From NCBI RefSeq assembly GCF_900104655.1, contig NZ_FNWD01000002.1, positions 186,001 through 250,000 of the forward strand: a stretch of 64,000 bases of DNA. Reading direction: 5' to 3'. A model generated the notes under the pieces. The model saw nothing but the letters and a program-made list of their open reading frames with translations. It was not told where the DNA came from and did not search any database. Both the position numbers and the translations under genes were made by a program. Positions 1-9,926 of this stretch are shown piece after piece (the first letter of the stretch is position 1; every line of letters starts with the position of its first letter). The stretch is from Millionella massiliensis (GTDB lineage: Bacteria; Bacteroidota; Bacteroidia; Bacteroidales; Rikenellaceae).

Positions 1-1043
1 AAGAGCATGGTGATATACTCAGGGAAGATCTGGCAGACCAGAAAGCCGGTCGTAGTGACGCTCACGGCGCAGAAAATCACGTATTTGAGTGTTTTGGTGA
101 CGCGGTCGAACTTGCGGGCTCCGAAGTTGTAGCCGACGATTGGCTGCATTCCCTGATTCAGCCCCATGACGACCATTACGAAGAGCATGGCGATACGGTT
201 AACGATGCTGTATCCGCCAATATAAAGGTCGCCACCGTGGTGCATCAGCGATTTGTTGATGAGGATCACGATGACGCTGGAGCAGACGTACATCAGGAAG
301 GGGGCCATACCGATGGAAAGGATCCCCTTGACGATGGTCCGTTTGAGGCGGATGGTACCGCGGGTGAAGTGGATGAGATACTTTTTGTTGAGAAAGTGTT
401 TCAGTTCCAAACTCATCGCAACGACTTGGGCGATGACGGTAGCCCAGGCGGCACCTTCGATTCCCCAACCGAATCCAAAGATGAAAATGCCGTTCAGAAT
501 GCAGTTTAGCACCACGGCCGTGAGCATGATGCCCATGGCGCGTCCAGGGTATCCCGATGCACGTAGCATGTCGTTCAGTCCCAGGTAGATGTGTGTCACC
601 ACGTTGCCGGCCAGGATGATGAGCATGTAGCTGCGGGCATAGCTGATGGTGTTGTCGCTGGCACCGAAAAAGTAGAGGATGGGATCCAGCAAGGGCAGAC
701 AGATGGCAGTGTATATCAGACCGATCAGGGTGTTGAGGATGATGACGTTGCCGAGAATCATCAGGGCGCTTTTGTGGTCGTTCTGTCCCATGCGGATCGA
801 GAGTTGTGTCGAGGCTCCGATCCCCACCAGCGACCCGAAAGCAGCTGCCAGGTTCATCAGCGGCATGGTGATTCCCAGTCCGGAAAGTGCCAACGGGCCG
901 ACGCCGTGGCCGATGAAAATGCTGTCCACCAGGTTGTAGAGCGACGATGCGGTCATGGCGATGATGGCCGGAATGGCGTACCGCAGCAGCAGGGAGGGTA
1001 TCTTTTCGGTACCCAACAGTAGGGGAGAGGCTTGTTGAGGCAT
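1..1043 (-). CDS. MATE family efflux transporter (3' part outside the window)
   Basis: This is the N-terminal ~347 residues of a multidrug and toxin extrusion (MATE) antiporter, an inner-membrane protein that exports cationic drugs or metabolites with Na+ or H+. The frame is open from the ATG at 1041-1043 to the window edge, so roughly 100 residues are missing compared with the usual ~450. The start reads MPQQASPLLLGTEKIPSLLL, followed by long hydrophobic helices and the early MATE pattern of a small-residue helix ending in SLYNLVDSIFIGH. It lies 88 bp downstream of trpA on the same strand but has its own -7 box (1098-1105). The substrate cannot be inferred. Confidence 0.88.
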   Translation of the reverse strand, partial: MPQQASPLLLGTEKIPSLLLRYAIPAIIAMTASSLYNLVDSIFIGHGVGPLALSGLGITMPLMNLAAAFGSLVGIGASTQLSIRMGQNDHKSALMILGNVIILNTLIGLIYTAICLPLLDPILYFFGASDNTISYARSYMLIILAGNVVTHIYLGLNDMLRASGYPGRAMGIMLTAVVLNCILNGIFIFGFGWGIEGAAWATVIAQVVAMSLELKHFLNKKYLIHFTRGTIRLKRTIVKGILSIGMAPFLMYVCSSVIVILINKSLMHHGGDLYIGGYSIVNRIAMLFVMVVMGLNQGMQPIVGYNFGARKFDRVTKTLKYVIFCAVSVTTTGFLVCQIFPEYITML

Positions 1044-1058
1044 ATCAGAAATGGTTTA

Positions 1059-1105
1059 CAAGCCGGAATGTTGTGGAGAATCACACCATCCGGCTTGCAA
1101 AGATA
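1059..1105 (-). promoter_or_regulatory. MATE gene promoter (-7 box) with dyad in the 5' leader
   Basis: On the minus strand TATCTTTG (1098-1105) matches the Bacteroidota TAnnTTTG -7 element; no clear TTTG -33 element is visible. Directly downstream, CAAGCCGGA (1089-1097) and TCCGGCTTG (1059-1067) form a 9-bp inverted repeat, so the transcript would start with a hairpin or the site could bind a repressor. It may also help end trp operon transcription. Confidence 0.5.
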
Positions 1106-1131
1106 GGGCTAATTTTTCAGTTGTTTTCTGT

Positions 1132-1908
1132 TCAATTTCGGAGTTGTTTAAGCAGATTTGCGACTGCCTGCGGCAGGTTGTCGGACGAGGCGGCGAGTGC
1201 TTTGATGAAGCCGCTCCCGACGATCACCCCGTTGGCGGCGCTTTGTGCTGCCGTACAGGTCGCGGCGTTCGAAATGCCGAAGCCGATCAGGCGGGGATTC
1301 CGCAGGCCCATTCGGTCGATGCGGTGGAAGTAGGAGAGGGTGGCGTCACTGAAACTGTGTTGGGTGCCAGTGGTGGCGGCTGTCGATACCATGTAGATGA
1401 AGCCGTCGGTGTGCTCGTCGATCAGCCGGATACGCTCTTCGGAGGTCTCGGGCGTGATGAGCATGATGAATTTCAGTCCGTAGCGGTCGGCTAGCGGCTT
1501 GTAGTCACGCAGATATTCGGCAAAGGGGAGGTCGGGGATGATCACGCCATCGATGCCTGTCGAAGCGCAATCGCGGCAGAAGTTCTCTACGCCGTATTGC
1601 ATGATGGGGTTCAGGTAACCCATCATAACAAGCGGAATATCAATTTTCTGTCGAATATCTTTCAGCTGTTCAAACAGTTTGCTGAGCGTCATGCCGTTCT
1701 TCAGGGCAATCTGGCTGCTGTTTTGGATGGTGGTGCCGTCGGCCATCGGATCGGAGAAGGGGATGCCGATTTCGGCCATGTCGACACCTTGTGCGGCCAT
1801 CGCTTCGAGAATCGGCACTGTGTCGTCGATGTCCGGATAGCCGGCCGTGAAGTAGAGCGAAAGTATGTTGTGTTGTTTCTGGCTGAAAAGTTGGTTGATG
1901 CGGTTCAT
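1132..1908 (-). CDS. trpA: tryptophan synthase alpha subunit
   Basis: TrpA splits indole-3-glycerol phosphate into indole and glyceraldehyde 3-phosphate and channels indole to TrpB. The 258-residue TIM barrel has the normal family length. The catalytic pair is present as Glu46 (in AEIGIPFSDP) and Asp57 (in PMADG), equivalent to Glu49 and Asp60 of the enteric enzyme. It is the last gene of the trpBEGDCFA operon, and its ATG overlaps the end of trpF by 4 nt, which suggests translational coupling. It sits far from its partner trpB, which opens the operon. Confidence 0.98.
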   Translation of the reverse strand: MNRINQLFSQKQHNILSLYFTAGYPDIDDTVPILEAMAAQGVDMAEIGIPFSDPMADGTTIQNSSQIALKNGMTLSKLFEQLKDIRQKIDIPLVMMGYLNPIMQYGVENFCRDCASTGIDGVIIPDLPFAEYLRDYKPLADRYGLKFIMLITPETSEERIRLIDEHTDGFIYMVSTAATTGTQHSFSDATLSYFHRIDRMGLRNPRLIGFGISNAATCTAAQSAANGVIVGSGFIKALAASSDNLPQAVANLLKQLRN

Positions 1909-2531
1909 GATCGGAGGATTTTGATAAACGGTTCGAGTAAGTTGAGGTCTTTGATGCCGGCTTCTATCTCGAAGCGGCTATTGAGGTCCATGCCGTAAAG
2001 CATTGGGTTGCCGATGTTTGAGATTTCTTTCGCATCGCGTGGCGAGATGCCGCCGCTCAGCAGAAAGGGGGTCGGCCCGGCGTAGTTTTCGAGCAGTTGC
2101 CAGTCGAAGCGGCGGCCCGATCCGCCGTGGGCCGGGGTGCGTGTGTCGAACAGAAACAGGTCGCAGCAGCCGATGTAATCAGCGGTCAATGTAAAGTCTT
2201 TTTTCTCGCTGATTCCAAAGGCTTTGATGATTTCATATCCGGCATTTTTCAGTTCATGGCACTGGCCGGGTGTTTCGCTGCCGTGGAGTTGCAGCGTGTC
2301 GAGACGGTAACGTGCGGCAGTCGTGAAGATGTCGGCGGTACGGGCGTTGACGAAGACCCCGACGCGGCGGATCGTGGGCGGGGTGTCGAGCGGCTCCGGC
2401 GAGGTGACGCAGCGGGGCGATGCGGGGTGAAAGATGAATCCCATGTAGTCGGGATCCAGTGCTGCAACCGCTCTGATATTATCCCGATTGCGCATTCCGC
2501 ATACCTTGATTTTTAGCTGTCTGCGATTCAT
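1905..2531 (-). CDS. trpF: phosphoribosylanthranilate isomerase
   Basis: TrpF catalyses the Amadori rearrangement of phosphoribosylanthranilate to CdRP. At 208 residues it is a standard monofunctional TIM barrel. The N-terminal KVCGM motif carries the general base Cys11, and Asp129 in LFLFDTRTPAHGGSG is the expected general acid, followed by the glycine-rich phosphate loop. It overlaps trpC by 4 nt upstream and trpA by 4 nt downstream, so trpC-trpF-trpA are probably translated as a coupled block. Confidence 0.97.
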   Translation of the reverse strand: MNRRQLKIKVCGMRNRDNIRAVAALDPDYMGFIFHPASPRCVTSPEPLDTPPTIRRVGVFVNARTADIFTTAARYRLDTLQLHGSETPGQCHELKNAGYEIIKAFGISEKKDFTLTADYIGCCDLFLFDTRTPAHGGSGRRFDWQLLENYAGPTPFLLSGGISPRDAKEISNIGNPMLYGMDLNSRFEIEAGIKDLNLLEPFIKILRS

Positions 2532-3316
2532 TGTTTCAACCTTTCGATGAAGTGGCGTAGTGCGTCGGCGGGTTGGGGCTCTTTCATGAAATTCTCGCCC
2601 ATCAGGAAGCCGCGATAGCCGGCCTCACGCAGACGCAGGACACTTTCGGGTGAGCTGATGCCGCTCTCCGATATGCGCACGAACGAGGTCGGGATTTGTT
2701 CGGCCAGTTCGAATGAGGTGCGGATGTCGGTGACGAACGTCTCCAGGTTGCGGTTGTTGACGCCCACAACGTCGATCGTCGGGCAGATACAGTCCAGTTC
2801 CTGCGGCTTGTGGACTTCAAGTAATATTTCAAGTTTTAAATGATGCGCAAAGGAACAGAGCTGGTTGACTTTTTCCGGGTGAAGTGCTGCTGCAATTAGT
2901 AGTATGACGTCGGCTCCGGTCACTCGGGCTTCGGCAATCTGGTATTCGTCGATGATAAAATCCTTGCGCAGCAGCGGGACGGTTGTGAGCGAACGGGCCT
3001 CACGCAGGTCGTCGAGCGATCCGCCGAAATATTCGGTGTCGGTCAGGATGGAGCAGGCCGTTGCTCCCGAAGCGGCGTAGCCGGGAACGATCTCTGCTAT
3101 CTGCGCCCCTTGGTGGATAAACCCTTTCGAGGGGGAGCGGCGTTTGAACTCGGCAATGATGCCGGTGTCCGAACGCTCCAGTGCGGCGCGGAACGAATGC
3201 GGCTGGCGACTTACTGCCTGGGCTTCTTCCAACAGCGCGGCGAACGGGCGTGCCTTTTTCGCTGCGGCCACTTCCGCCTGCTTGGTCTCTATAATCTTAT
3301 CCAGTATGGTGTTCAT
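2528..3316 (-). CDS. trpC: indole-3-glycerol phosphate synthase
   Basis: TrpC closes the indole ring by decarboxylating CdRP to indole-3-glycerol phosphate. The 262-residue protein has the diagnostic EFKRRSPSKG block at residues 56-65, including the catalytic Lys58, and a second cluster LLRKDFIIDEYQI. It is a monofunctional enzyme, not fused to TrpF as in enterics. It follows trpD with a short gap of about 12 bp and overlaps trpF by 4 nt. Confidence 0.98.
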   Translation of the reverse strand: MNTILDKIIETKQAEVAAAKKARPFAALLEEAQAVSRQPHSFRAALERSDTGIIAEFKRRSPSKGFIHQGAQIAEIVPGYAASGATACSILTDTEYFGGSLDDLREARSLTTVPLLRKDFIIDEYQIAEARVTGADVILLIAAALHPEKVNQLCSFAHHLKLEILLEVHKPQELDCICPTIDVVGVNNRNLETFVTDIRTSFELAEQIPTSFVRISESGISSPESVLRLREAGYRGFLMGENFMKEPQPADALRHFIERLKQ

Positions 3317-3328
3317 AATCAGGCGATG

Positions 3329-4324
3329 TTACGAATTGATCTCAATAAATCGTTTTAGCGATCGGAGGGCCTTTCCGCTGGCGATCGAGTCGCGCGCAGC
3401 GGCGATGCAGTCGGTCAGGGACTTGCTGCGGTCGATGGTGTGGATGGCGAAGGCGGCATTGGCGACGACCGTATTGGTTTGTGCAGCGGTGGCGGTGCCG
3501 TTCAGTACGCGGTCGAAAATGCGTGCCGCTTCTTCCACGGTCTCGCCGCCGTAGAGATCGGCCTCGGTGCTGCGCGTGAAGCCCAGCGATTCGGGCGAGA
3601 TGACCTCTTCGCCCGTGCGGCTGAACCATTTAAAGTCGTCCGTGAGCGAGATCTCGTCGTATCCGTCCAGCGAGTTGACGATCGTGTATTCGGTGTCGGT
3701 CTGCTGGTAGAGGTAGTTGTACATCCTCCCGAGCTTCAGGTTATAGACTCCCAGCAGTTGGTATTTGGGCAGGCAGGGGTTGACCAGCGGACCGAGCATG
3801 TTGAAAAAGGTCCGGACGGCGAGTGCTTTGCGCACTGGTGCGACCTGCTTCATGGCCGGGTTGAAAAACTGGGCGTGTAAAAAGGCCATACCGCACTGGT
3901 CCAGCGATTTGCGGAGCGTATCTGCATCGGCGGTAAAGCGTACCCCGTGAGCTTCGATGACGTTCGATGCGCCGCTGACGGACGAGGCCCCGTAGTTCCC
4001 GTGTTTGATCACGTGGTAGCCGGCGCCGGCCACTACGAAGCAGGCCGCCGTCGAGATGTTGAAGGTGTTTTTGTTGTCGCCGCCGGTGCCCACGATGTCG
4101 ATGGCCGGATAGTCCGACAGGTCGACCGGAACGCGCAGTTCCAGCAGGGCGTCGCGGAAACCGCTCAGCTCCTCGATGGTGATGCTGCGCATCAGGAAAA
4201 CGGTGATGAAGGCGGCGATCTGGCTGTCGTTGCATTCGCCGCGCGATATGCGGAGCATGATGTCGCGGGCTTCTGCCCGGTCGAGGCATTCGTGCTCGAA
4301 AAGTCGGTTGAGTATCTGTTTCAT
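3329..4324 (-). CDS. trpD: anthranilate phosphoribosyltransferase
   Basis: TrpD transfers the phosphoribosyl group of PRPP to anthranilate. The 331-residue protein shows the PRPP-binding GTGGD at residues 79-83 and NTFNIST at 86-92, with the typical all-helical N-terminal domain. It is separate from the glutamine amidotransferase TrpG, unlike the enteric TrpGD fusion. It lies 9 bp downstream of trpG. Confidence 0.98.
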   Translation of the reverse strand: MKQILNRLFEHECLDRAEARDIMLRISRGECNDSQIAAFITVFLMRSITIEELSGFRDALLELRVPVDLSDYPAIDIVGTGGDNKNTFNISTAACFVVAGAGYHVIKHGNYGASSVSGASNVIEAHGVRFTADADTLRKSLDQCGMAFLHAQFFNPAMKQVAPVRKALAVRTFFNMLGPLVNPCLPKYQLLGVYNLKLGRMYNYLYQQTDTEYTIVNSLDGYDEISLTDDFKWFSRTGEEVISPESLGFTRSTEADLYGGETVEEAARIFDRVLNGTATAAQTNTVVANAAFAIHTIDRSKSLTDCIAAARDSIASGKALRSLKRFIEINS

Positions 4325-4333
4325 GGTGTGAGG

Positions 4334-4903
4334 TCAGTGTTTGATCCAGTTGGCGATCATGCGTTTTCCTTCGGGTGTGAGGACCGATTCGGGATGGAAC
4401 TGCACCCCGCGCACGTCGTAGGTGCGGTGGGCCAGTGCCATGATGTGTCCTTCGTCGTCCACGGCCGTGATCTTCAGCGTGTCGGACGGGAAACCGTCGC
4501 GGTCGACGATCCAGGAGTGGTAGCGGCCAACTTCGGGGTGGGGCGAGATGCCCTCGAAGAGCGGGTCGGGTTCAGTGATTTCGATCCGGCTGGCGATGCC
4601 GTGGTAGACGTGGGGCAGGTTCAGTAGCCGGGCGCCGAAGGCCTCTCCGATGGCCTGCTCGCCGAGGCAGACGCCGAGGATGCTCTTGGTCGGGGCGTAG
4701 CGCTCGATGAGCGGCAGCAGAATGCCGGCTTCGGAGGGGATGCCGGGACCGGGCGAGAGCAGAATCTTGTCGTAGGCGTCCACGGCGTCGAGGGTGATCC
4801 GGTCGTTGCGGAAGACGTCGATCGAGGCGCATCCCGTCTCGCGGAGAATCTGCACGAGGTTGTAGGTGAAAGAGTCGTAGTTGTCGAAAACAAGGATTTT
4901 CAT
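4334..4903 (-). CDS. trpG: anthranilate synthase component II (glutamine amidotransferase)
   Basis: This subunit hydrolyses glutamine and delivers ammonia to TrpE. The class I amidotransferase triad is visible: Cys79 in GVCLGEQAIG, His170 and Glu172 in VQFHPES, with the oxyanion PGPG at 51-54. I place the start at the ATG at 4901-4903 (MKILVFDNYDSF), 189 residues, because this matches the family N-terminus and lies 7 bp after the trpE stop. An upstream in-frame start at 4945 would add 14 unconserved residues read inside trpE. The same subunit could also serve a p-aminobenzoate synthase, but the operon position favours tryptophan. Confidence 0.96.
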   Translation of the reverse strand: MKILVFDNYDSFTYNLVQILRETGCASIDVFRNDRITLDAVDAYDKILLSPGPGIPSEAGILLPLIERYAPTKSILGVCLGEQAIGEAFGARLLNLPHVYHGIASRIEITEPDPLFEGISPHPEVGRYHSWIVDRDGFPSDTLKITAVDDEGHIMALAHRTYDVRGVQFHPESVLTPEGKRMIANWIKH

Positions 4904-4910
4904 GGCGGTC

Positions 4911-6348
4911 TTAGTGTTGGGTGGGGTCGGCCAGTTCGATGGCACGGCGCAGCGCGCCTAATTTGTTGTTCACTTCGCGCAGTTCGTTTTCGGGGTCCGA
5001 ATTGGCCACGATGCCGCCGCCGGCCTGGAAGTAAAGGGTATTGTTGCGGCTCAGGAAGGTGCGGATGGTGATGGCCTGGTTCAGGTTGCCGTCGAAGCCG
5101 ATGTGGCCGATGCAACCGCCGTAGAAACCCCGGCGATGGGGCTCGATTTGGTCGATCAGCTGCATGGCGCGCACCTTCGGGGCACCGGAGAGCGTACCGG
5201 CCGGGAAGGTGTCGGCGTAGAGCCGGATGCGGTTGACTCCGGGCGGCACGGTGCCGCACACGCGCGAAACCATGTGGATCACGTGGGAGTAGAATTGCAG
5301 CTCTTTGTAGGATTTGACATACACCGCCGACGTGTTGCGGCTCAGGTCGTTGCGGGCTAGGTCGACCAGCATGGTGTGTTCGGCGTTCTCCTTGGGGTCG
5401 GCCAGCAGCTGCTGGGCCAGGCGTTCGTCTTCGGCGTCGTTGCCGCTGCGCTTCACGGTTCCGGCGATCGGGTCGATGGTCGCCACGTCGCCTTCGATCT
5501 TGAAGTGGGTTTCGGGCGAGGAGCCGAAAATGCGGAACGATCCGAAATCGAAGTAAAACAGGTAGGGCGACGGGTTGATCGAACGCAGGGCGCGATAGAC
5601 GTTGAAGTCATCGCCGGCGAAACTCTGCGCGAAACGGCGCGAGAGTACGATCTGGAACACGTCGCCGCGCATGCAGTGGCGGATCCCCCGGCGGACGTTG
5701 GCCATATGCTCCTGGTCGGTGATGGGCGAGGTGACGGGGCCTGTGGTGCGAAAACCGTAGGTCGGGAAGTTGCGGCTGGCCAGGATGCCGAGCAGGTTAT
5801 CCATGCGGCTCGTTTCACCTTCGGCCAGGTTTTCCGTGATGGTCATCTCGTTGCGCAGGTGGTTGACCGAAATGACGAACCGGTAGAGCAGGTAGACCAT
5901 CTCGGGTACTTCGGCTTCGGGGGTGGGGCGGCTCTCGATGCGGACCTGCTCGAAGTGGCGGACGGCGTCGTAGGAGGTGTAGCCGAAAAGACCGTTGGTG
6001 GTCGGCCGGTCGCTCTCGACGGCGAAGCGCCGGACGAAGGCGTTCAGGGCATCGGGCAAGCTGATGCCGTCGGTCAGCGGATAGGTGTGGACGGTACGGT
6101 CGGGATACTGTTCGGTCACGGTGTCGCCCGCGACGACGAAGCGTGCGATGGGTTCGATGCCGATGTGCGAGAAACTGTTCTCGGAGCTGTGGTAGTCGGA
6201 ACTTTCGAGCAGTGCCGATTCGGGGAAAATGTCGCGTACCTTGAGGTAGATGCCGACGGGGGTCTGCAGGTCGGCCAGCAGGGTGCGGCTCACGGCCCGC
6301 AGACGGATGATGGTGGCATCGTTTGCCGGGACGGCGGCGGTGTGGGGC

Positions 6349-6362
<14 letters not shown>
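4911..6362 (-). CDS. trpE: anthranilate synthase component I
   Basis: TrpE converts chorismate and ammonia to anthranilate. The 483-residue protein carries the tryptophan feedback-binding motif LLES at residues 51-54. Its C-terminal chorismate-binding domain includes DPIAGTVKRS, ETHFKIEG and the GCIGHIGFDG block. The ATG at 6360-6362 lies inside the end of trpB, a 14-nt overlap in a different frame. This is the committed step, so allosteric inhibition by Trp adds to the leader-peptide control seen upstream. Confidence 0.98.
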
Positions 6363-7548
<1,186 letters not shown>

Positions 7549-7581
7549 GGTATGTTGTGTTTTTTTGTGTTTTGCGTGGGT

Positions 7582-7622
7582 AAAAAAGAAGAAGGGCTGT
7601 CGTGCGTCCGACAGCCCTTCTT
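7582..7622 (-). terminator. trp operon attenuator (intrinsic terminator before trpB)
   Basis: Minus-strand transcription of this stretch gives a perfect 14-bp stem (arms 7609-7622 and 7589-7602, loop of 6) followed by a run of six U (7582-7587). It lies between the stop codon of the Trp-rich leader peptide (7664) and the trpB start (7548), the classical place for an attenuator. I could not define the competing antiterminator pairing by eye. Confidence 0.9.
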
Positions 7623-7663
7623 GCGAGTATCAATTGGTATGGTCACAGGGTATAGCGGTATCG

Positions 7664-7726
7664 TCACGACTTCTTGTGTAGAATCGTGCGCCACCACCAT
7701 GCTTGTGCCCGGGTCATTGCTTTCAT
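7664..7726 (-). CDS. trpL: trp leader peptide with three consecutive Trp codons
   Basis: A 20-residue reading frame reads MKAMTRAQAWWWRTILHKKS and then TGA. Three adjacent TGG codons lie at 7691-7699. An AGAAGA-like purine stretch precedes the ATG. An in-frame ATG at codon 4 is an alternative start. The peptide begins about 30 nt after the predicted transcription start and ends about 40 nt before the terminator hairpin. Ribosome stalling at the Trp codons when charged tRNA-Trp is scarce would be expected to prevent terminator formation. It is not coding shadow: the frame, the Trp run and the hairpin position agree. Confidence 0.85.
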   Translation of the reverse strand: MKAMTRAQAWWWRTILHKKS

Positions 7727-7764
7727 GAGTCTTCTGTTTGTCTGATCTCTGTTTTTGAACATCG

Positions 7765-7794
7765 CAAATATAGCGAAAATTCGAATCCGGCAAA
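7765..7794 (-). promoter_or_regulatory. trp operon promoter
   Basis: Minus-strand TATATTTG (7765-7772) matches the TAnnTTTG -7 consensus. TTTG lies at 7791-7794 with an 18-bp spacer, a -33/-7 pair for the primary sigma factor of Bacteroidota. Transcription would start near 7757, just upstream of the leader peptide. Confidence 0.75.
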
Positions 7795-7895
7795 TTTTTT
7801 CGGAAAATTTTTTGAAGTTTTTTCGGGTGTGACTTTTCAGCGTGACGAGAGGGGCTGGGACGCTGTACAGGCCGGGCGGAGTGGGGATTTCTCCC

Positions 7896-7903
7896 TATAT
7901 TTG
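7896..7903 (+). promoter_or_regulatory. yaaA promoter -7 box
   Basis: TATATTTG matches TAnnTTTG and sits 28 bp before the yaaA ATG. No convincing TTTG is visible at -33. It is divergent from the trp promoter about 120 bp away. Confidence 0.5.
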
Positions 7904-7930
7904 CCGGACTTACGCAAAAAAACATACAAT

Positions 7931-8704
7931 ATGCTGATCCTGCTTTCGCCTGCCAAAACGATGGAGATGTCGCCTCGCGCGATGGCTCAACTGCCGACCG
8001 AAACCGAACCGATGTATGCGGATGAGGCGCAAACGCTGGTCGCGGCCATGCGCGGCTTTTCGGAAGAAGAGCTGGCCCGGATGTTGAAAATCAGTCCGAA
8101 ACTGGCAGCGCAGGGTTGTGAGCGTTACCGCTGTTTCGGACAACCCTCCAATCCCCGAAAGGCGGCGATTGCAGCCTACAACGGGAGTGTCTTCCGGGCG
8201 ATCGACGTCTCGTCGCTGACCCCGGACGATCTGCTCTATGCGCAGGATCGCCTGCGGATTGTCTCGATTCTCTATGGTTTGCTGCGCCCGCTGGATCGGA
8301 TCGAGGCCTACCGATTGTCTTACGAGGTGAAACTCTTTCCCGGACAGCGCAGCCTGTATGACTTCTGGTCGCCGAAGCTGACCGAACCGCTGATTGCCGA
8401 TGTGGCAGCGGCGGGCGGGGTGCTGGTCAATCTGGCGAGTCTCGACGTGCAGGGGGCGTTCCGCATGGATGCATTGCGCCAGGCGGTACGGATGGTGACG
8501 CCCGAATTTCAGGAGCGGCGTAAGGGACGGTATGTGACGGTTCAAACCTATGCGAAAATGTGCCGCGGTGCGATGACGCGTTATATTATTCGTCACCGCA
8601 TCGAGTCGCCGGACGATCTGAAGGCCTTTTCGTGGAACGGCTTTGAGTTCGATGCCGCGGTTTCGGACGATGACCGGCTGGTCTTTTCCCGGGAAGGAAG
8701 ATAA
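7931..8704 (+). CDS. yaaA: YaaA/DUF328 family protein (peroxide stress)
   Basis: The 257-residue protein starts MLILLSPAKTM, the invariant opening of the YaaA family, and ends with the family motif FSWNGFEFD near the C-terminus. In E. coli YaaA lowers free intracellular iron during peroxide stress and binds DNA; the biochemical activity is not settled. I chose the ATG at 7931, since the frame continues upstream without conservation and the promoter box is at 7896. It is monocistronic with respect to the beta-lactamase, from which it is separated by about 60 bp. Confidence 0.93.
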   Translation: MLILLSPAKTMEMSPRAMAQLPTETEPMYADEAQTLVAAMRGFSEEELARMLKISPKLAAQGCERYRCFGQPSNPRKAAIAAYNGSVFRAIDVSSLTPDDLLYAQDRLRIVSILYGLLRPLDRIEAYRLSYEVKLFPGQRSLYDFWSPKLTEPLIADVAAAGGVLVNLASLDVQGAFRMDALRQAVRMVTPEFQERRKGRYVTVQTYAKMCRGAMTRYIIRHRIESPDDLKAFSWNGFEFDAAVSDDDRLVFSREGR

Positions 8705-8763
8705 CCGGAAGAGGGAATTTTGGCCGAAAAAGAGTTTTACAGAATATTTAAGTTTCACAAATC

Positions 8764-9675
8764 ATGAAATCATTATTTGCATTAACTGTGTGGACGGCTG
8801 TGGCCGGGATCATGTTGGCCACTTCATGCGGAGCACCGGTGGAATCCGGCAATGTGTTGCGCAAAAAACTCGAAACGGCGATAAGCGATGTGCCCGGCCG
8901 GGTCGGGATTGCGGTCATCTCGCCCGAGGGCGATACACTGACGGTGAACAACGGCGGAGACTACCAGCTGATGAGCGTATTCAAACTCCACCAGGCCTTG
9001 GCCGTGGCCCATGCACTCGACCTGCAGGGGGTCTCTTTGGATACGGTTATCCGTGTGCGTCGTACGGAATTCGATCCGGATACCTGGTCGCCCGTACTCA
9101 CGGAGAAATCCGACTCGTTGCTGAGCCTGACCGTGACCGAGTGGCTGAGCTACCTGCTGCAACAGAGCGACAACAATGTCAGCAACATGCTGTTTCAGCG
9201 AATCGCGTCGGTAGCGGCCACCGACAGTTTTATTCGTGCCTCGACCGGGATAACGGACTTCCGACTGACGGTCATGGAGGAGCAGATGCATCGCGACCAC
9301 AGTCTTGCCGACGGAAATCGAAGCACGCCGCTTGCGTGTGCATCGCTCATCCGCAAGGTGTTTAACGACAGTCTGGTGTCTCCTGCCAAGCAGGAGGCGA
9401 TACGTCGCATACTCTCCGAATGTCGGACGGGGCTCGACCGTATCCATGTGCCGCTGGCCGGGGAACCGTCGGTAACGCTCGCCCACAAGACGGGCAGCGG
9501 TTTCCGTACGCCGCAGGGAATCCTGATGGCGCACAACGATGTGGGTTACGTCACCCTGCCCGACGGTCGTGCCTATGCGCTTGCGGTCCTGGTGAAGGAT
9601 TTTGACGGTTCCGAAGCTGAAGCATCGGCCGTCATCGCCAAGGTTTCTGAGATCGTTTACGAGGCATATCGATAG
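8764..9675 (+). CDS. class A beta-lactamase, Bacteroidota (CepA/CfxA-like) subgroup, lipoprotein
   Basis: This is a serine beta-lactamase of 303 residues, near the length of CblA, CepA and CfxA. The active-site elements are all present: Ser71-Val-Phe-Lys74 (SxxK), Ser135-Asp-Asn137 (SDN), a Glu in EEQM (172-173) for the omega-loop acid as in the CfxA/PER branch, and Lys242-Thr-Gly244 (KTG). The N-terminus is a lipoprotein signal ending in LATSC, with Cys22 as the lipidated residue, so the enzyme is probably membrane-anchored. No mobile element flanks it, which points to a chromosomal species gene. The spectrum cannot be predicted from sequence alone. Confidence 0.93.
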   Translation: MKSLFALTVWTAVAGIMLATSCGAPVESGNVLRKKLETAISDVPGRVGIAVISPEGDTLTVNNGGDYQLMSVFKLHQALAVAHALDLQGVSLDTVIRVRRTEFDPDTWSPVLTEKSDSLLSLTVTEWLSYLLQQSDNNVSNMLFQRIASVAATDSFIRASTGITDFRLTVMEEQMHRDHSLADGNRSTPLACASLIRKVFNDSLVSPAKQEAIRRILSECRTGLDRIHVPLAGEPSVTLAHKTGSGFRTPQGILMAHNDVGYVTLPDGRAYALAVLVKDFDGSEAEASAVIAKVSEIVYEAYR

Positions 9676-9848
9676 AGGATGGTGCGGTAGAGTGTGGTGC
9701 GGGGAGGTGGAATTTCTGCTGCCGGTAGCGCAAAGATTTGTGGGGGTGTTTCGTTTGTTGGTGTAATCGATTGGCTTCAAGTCTCGGACGGGGAGCTTAT
9801 GTGTTCATCAGGGAGAGATAAACTTTGTAGTAAAAATAATCTGTATCG

Positions 9849-9880
9849 TTTGGATTATGAGATATAAAGTTGTATCTTTG
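9849..9880 (+). promoter_or_regulatory. promoter of the NVEALA gene
   Basis: TTTG (9849-9852), a 20-bp spacer and TATCTTTG (9873-9880) form a complete Bacteroidota promoter. Transcription would start near 9887. Confidence 0.7.
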
Positions 9881-9926
9881 AAAGTGATGGATTTGTGAGA
9901 TGGCTAACCTAAAAAATATTGGTCAT

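Noticed and set aside
8764..9675. acquired resistance element
   Set aside because: No transposase, inverted repeats or composition change around the beta-lactamase gene.
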